A DNA stretch of 7,636 bases from Nitrospirota bacterium (lineage in GTDB: Bacteria > UBA2233). The stretch is from NCBI GenBank assembly GCA_011620345.1, contig WOZJ01000047.1, forward strand, positions 1 through 7,636, written 5' to 3'. The position numbers were made by a program, and so were the translations under genes. Positions 6,194 through 7,636 of this stretch are shown piece by piece. Under the pieces are notes generated by a model. The model made no database searches. It was not told where the DNA came from and saw only the letters and a list, made by a program, of their open reading frames with translations. Positions within the stretch are counted from its first letter, which is position 1. Each line of letters starts with the position of its first letter.

Positions 6194-7377
6194 GCGGGAT
6201 AACGGATAAAATCGCCATCGTCGGGATGGGATGCACGAAGTTTGGAGAGCACTGGGACAAGGGTCTCGAAGACTTGATCGTCGAGGCCGCGCTCGAGGCC
6301 TTTTCTGATGCCCAAATCGAGGCCAAAGACATCGAGGCCGCGTGGTTTGGGATGCAGTACGCCATCGGCACGGCCCGTGGCACCCCCTTGGCGCACGCCT
6401 TGAAGCTCGATTACATCCCGATCACGCGCGTCGAGAACGCCTGCTGCACGGGAACGGACGCCTTTCGCAACGCCTGCTTCGGTGTGGCCAGCGGGATGTA
6501 CGAGACCGCACTCGTCGTGGGCGTCGAAAAAATCAAAGATTCGGGGCTCTCTGGCCTGCCCGTCTCGTACGCCCCCATCTGGGGCTCGCGGGTTGAACCG
6601 CCCGTACCCGCGCCCGTCCAGTTCGCGCTGGCCGCGACGCGCTACTTTGCAACCTACGGCCTGAGCTACGAGGAGGGTAAGCGCCTTTTGGCCAAAATCG
6701 CCGTAAAGAACCACAAAAACGGCGTGAAGCACCCCAAGGCACACCTGCGCCGCGAAATCAGCCTCGAAGACGCCTTAAAGGCCCCGCTTGTGGCCTGGCC
6801 CTTGGGGCTTTTCGACTGCTGCCCGGTAAGCGACGGCGCGGCCGCCGCCATCATTACGACCCCCGAGAAGGCAAGAAGGCTTGGCCGCCCTTACACGCTC
6901 GTCAAGGGGATAGGGCTTGCCTGCGGGGCAAGGCAAGCCCTCTTAGACGATGCCTACGATATGGTCCACTTTGAAGAGACCGTCCGCGCGGCCAAACAGG
7001 CCTACGACCAGGCGGGCATCAAAAACCCGCGCGAGGAAATAAGCCTGGCCGTCGTTCACGATTGCTTCACGATCACCGAGCTCATCATCTACGAAGACTT
7101 GGGGCTCAGCTCTAGGGGCAGGGCCAAGGAGGACATCGATTCGGGATTCTTCGAGATTGACGGGGGGCTTCCTGTCAACACGGACGGTGGCCTGAAGTGC
7201 TTTGGACACCCGATCGGGGCCTCGGGCCTGAGGATGCTCTACGAGGTCCACAACCAGCTCCTTGGAAGGCCCTTGGGGCTCAAGGTTGAAAACCCAAGGC
7301 TCGGCCTGACCCACAACCTTGGCGGCCATCCGGGGCATTTCACCTGCGCGGTGTGCGTACTGGGGCAAGGAACGTGA
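6190..7377 (+). CDS. SCP2-type thiolase (acetyl-CoA acetyltransferase family)
   Basis: A 395-residue SCP2/nonspecific-lipid-transfer-type thiolase that should cleave a 3-oxoacyl-CoA with CoA. Motifs: IAIVGMGCTKFG (8-19), VENACCTGTDAFRNA (81-95) with nucleophile Cys85, CPVSDGAAAAI (211-221), VVHDCFTITE (288-297) with His290, NTDGGLKCFGHPIGASG (330-346) with His340, and THNLGGHPGHFTCAVCVLG (374-392). The nucleophilic Cys and both His motifs are kept, so it should be active, unlike the related steroid side-chain aldolases (Ltp2 type), which work without thiolysis. ATG 6190 is preferred over the in-frame ATG 6163: GGAGGG (6178-6183) sits 6 nt upstream and the start overlaps the preceding stop as ATGA. 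Coupling to the HMGCS-like/OB-fold gene predicts a complex like BbsAB. The His-rich HPGHF segment near the C-terminus looks unusual for the family. The substrate is unknown. Confidence 0.9.
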   Translation: MSGITDKIAIVGMGCTKFGEHWDKGLEDLIVEAALEAFSDAQIEAKDIEAAWFGMQYAIGTARGTPLAHALKLDYIPITRVENACCTGTDAFRNACFGVASGMYETALVVGVEKIKDSGLSGLPVSYAPIWGSRVEPPVPAPVQFALAATRYFATYGLSYEEGKRLLAKIAVKNHKNGVKHPKAHLRREISLEDALKAPLVAWPLGLFDCCPVSDGAAAAIITTPEKARRLGRPYTLVKGIGLACGARQALLDDAYDMVHFEETVRAAKQAYDQAGIKNPREEISLAVVHDCFTITELIIYEDLGLSSRGRAKEDIDSGFFEIDGGLPVNTDGGLKCFGHPIGASGLRMLYEVHNQLLGRPLGLKVENPRLGLTHNLGGHPGHFTCAVCVLGQGT

Positions 7378-7481
7378 ATCAAAAGGGGAAGCTAAAAAAG
7401 AAGGGCAAAAAAGTTCGCTACCTCTTGAGCTTTTCGATCGAGATCGAGGCAGAGAACCGCTTCAGGATGACGGAGAACTAG
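7374..7481 (+). CDS. Possible 35-residue basic micro-ORF at the operon end
   Basis: GTG at 7374 overlaps the thiolase TGA as GTGA and opens a 35-codon frame ending at TAG 7479-7481. The product starts MNQKGKLKKKGKKVR (7 Lys and 1 Arg in the first 15 residues) and continues YLLSFSIEIEAENRF, an alternating pattern that suggests one beta-strand, ending MTEN. A GGGG (7362-7365) lies 8 nt before the start and AAGGA only 2 nt before it, so the ribosome site is mediocre. The coupling geometry matches other junctions of this operon, which supports it. The A-rich sequence could equally be non-coding trailer. No family is recognised. Confidence 0.4.
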   Translation: MNQKGKLKKKGKKVRYLLSFSIEIEAENRFRMTEN

Positions 7482-7497
7482 GTTATCCTAGGTAATG
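7478..7497. repeat. Tandem 10-bp imperfect direct repeat
   Basis: CTAGGTTATC (7478-7487) is followed directly by CTAGGTAATG (7488-7497), matching at 8 of 10 positions and one helical turn apart. It lies at the micro-ORF stop and about 45 nt before the next gene. It could be a regulator site for that gene or chance. Confidence 0.3.
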
Positions 7498-7541
7498 TGT
7501 CCAATAGCCCGAGCAAAGGGTGTTTTGAAGCTAAGAGGATA

Positions 7542-7636
7542 ATGGCCGTGCTGATTTCGGAACATTTCACGCCTGTATCCGCGCTACTTGGCGGGGTCAT
7601 TCTTGGTTTGGCCGCTTCGCTGGCGTGGGTTTTGCT
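7542..7636 (+). CDS. YeeE/YedE-family membrane protein, N-terminal fragment (cut by window edge)
   Basis: The first 31 codons of a gene running off the right edge: MAVLISEHFTPVSALLGG followed by VILGLAASLAWVLL. The FTPxSALLGGxxxGLAA opening and the immediate hydrophobic helix are typical of YeeE/YedE (TsuA-like) inner-membrane proteins, which import thiosulfate or related sulfur species. AGAGG at 7534-7538 is only 3 nt from ATG 7542. GTG 7548, two codons in, has a better 9-nt spacing and would make a product beginning at residue 3. It stands about 60 nt after the last possible operon ORF, so it may belong to a different transcription unit and a different function. The assignment rests on about 30 residues only. 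Confidence 0.6.
   Translation, partial: MAVLISEHFTPVSALLGGVILGLAASLAWVL

Noticed and set aside
6151-6744. 197-codon minus-strand frame opposite the thiolase
   Set aside because: Shadow of the thiolase codons, with no motif or start signal. The same holds for 6943-7368 and 3159-3482 on the minus strand.
7508-7526. CCC...GGG followed by TGTTTT, looked at as an operon terminator
   Set aside because: Only 3 bp of stem can form and the T-run is broken. Not a credible intrinsic terminator.

Overview
The window is GC-rich bacterial DNA (about 60% GC by eye in the coding part) with strong Shine-Dalgarno sites. It is dominated by one tightly packed plus-strand operon of six acyl-CoA enzymes (391-7377). 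The gene set (BadI/MenB-type ring hydrolase, CaiB/racemase-family protein, acyl-CoA dehydrogenase, acetyl-CoA-hydrolase-type CoA-transferase, HMG-CoA-synthase-like/OB-fold fusion, SCP2-type thiolase) resembles catabolic clusters for alicyclic, aromatic or steroid-like acids. These occur in metabolically versatile bacteria such as Desulfobacterota, other Proteobacteria and Actinobacteria. The phylum cannot be fixed from this sequence.

Layout. 1-390: a less GC-rich stretch with no convincing complete gene. It holds a possible 19-residue gene tail (2-61), a perfect 30-bp palindrome (162-191), two small hairpins (218-259), a perfect TATAAT box (305-310) and a leader hairpin just before the first SD. 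391-7377: the operon. Gene junctions are 3 nt, a 1-nt overlap, a 4-nt ATGA overlap, 12 nt with an AAGGAG site, and another ATGA overlap, so the six genes are very likely co-transcribed and partly translationally coupled. 7374-7481: a possible 35-residue basic micro-ORF overlapping the thiolase stop. 7542-end: the first ~31 codons of a YeeE/YedE-type membrane protein, probably a separate function.

How the genes may work together (inference). The CoA-transferase-family proteins handle or stereochemically adjust an acyl-CoA. The dehydrogenase introduces a double bond. The BadI/MenB-like enzyme cleaves a beta-keto ring. The thiolase, held by the HMGCS-like/OB-fold partner, releases a short acyl-CoA. 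No 3-hydroxyacyl-CoA dehydrogenase and no ordinary enoyl-CoA hydratase is present, so the set is not a complete beta-oxidation spiral.

The most unusual features are in the active sites. The HMGCS-like domain appears to have lost its Cys, His and Asn catalytic residues, which suggests a structural role. The acetyl-CoA-hydrolase-type protein has Gly where the CoA-carrying Glu normally sits, which recalls the ring-cleaving hydrolase IpdAB of steroid breakdown. The CaiB-family protein carries the His/Asp/Glu set of alpha-methylacyl-CoA racemases. Together they point to an uncharacterised ring-opening or branched-chain acyl-CoA pathway.
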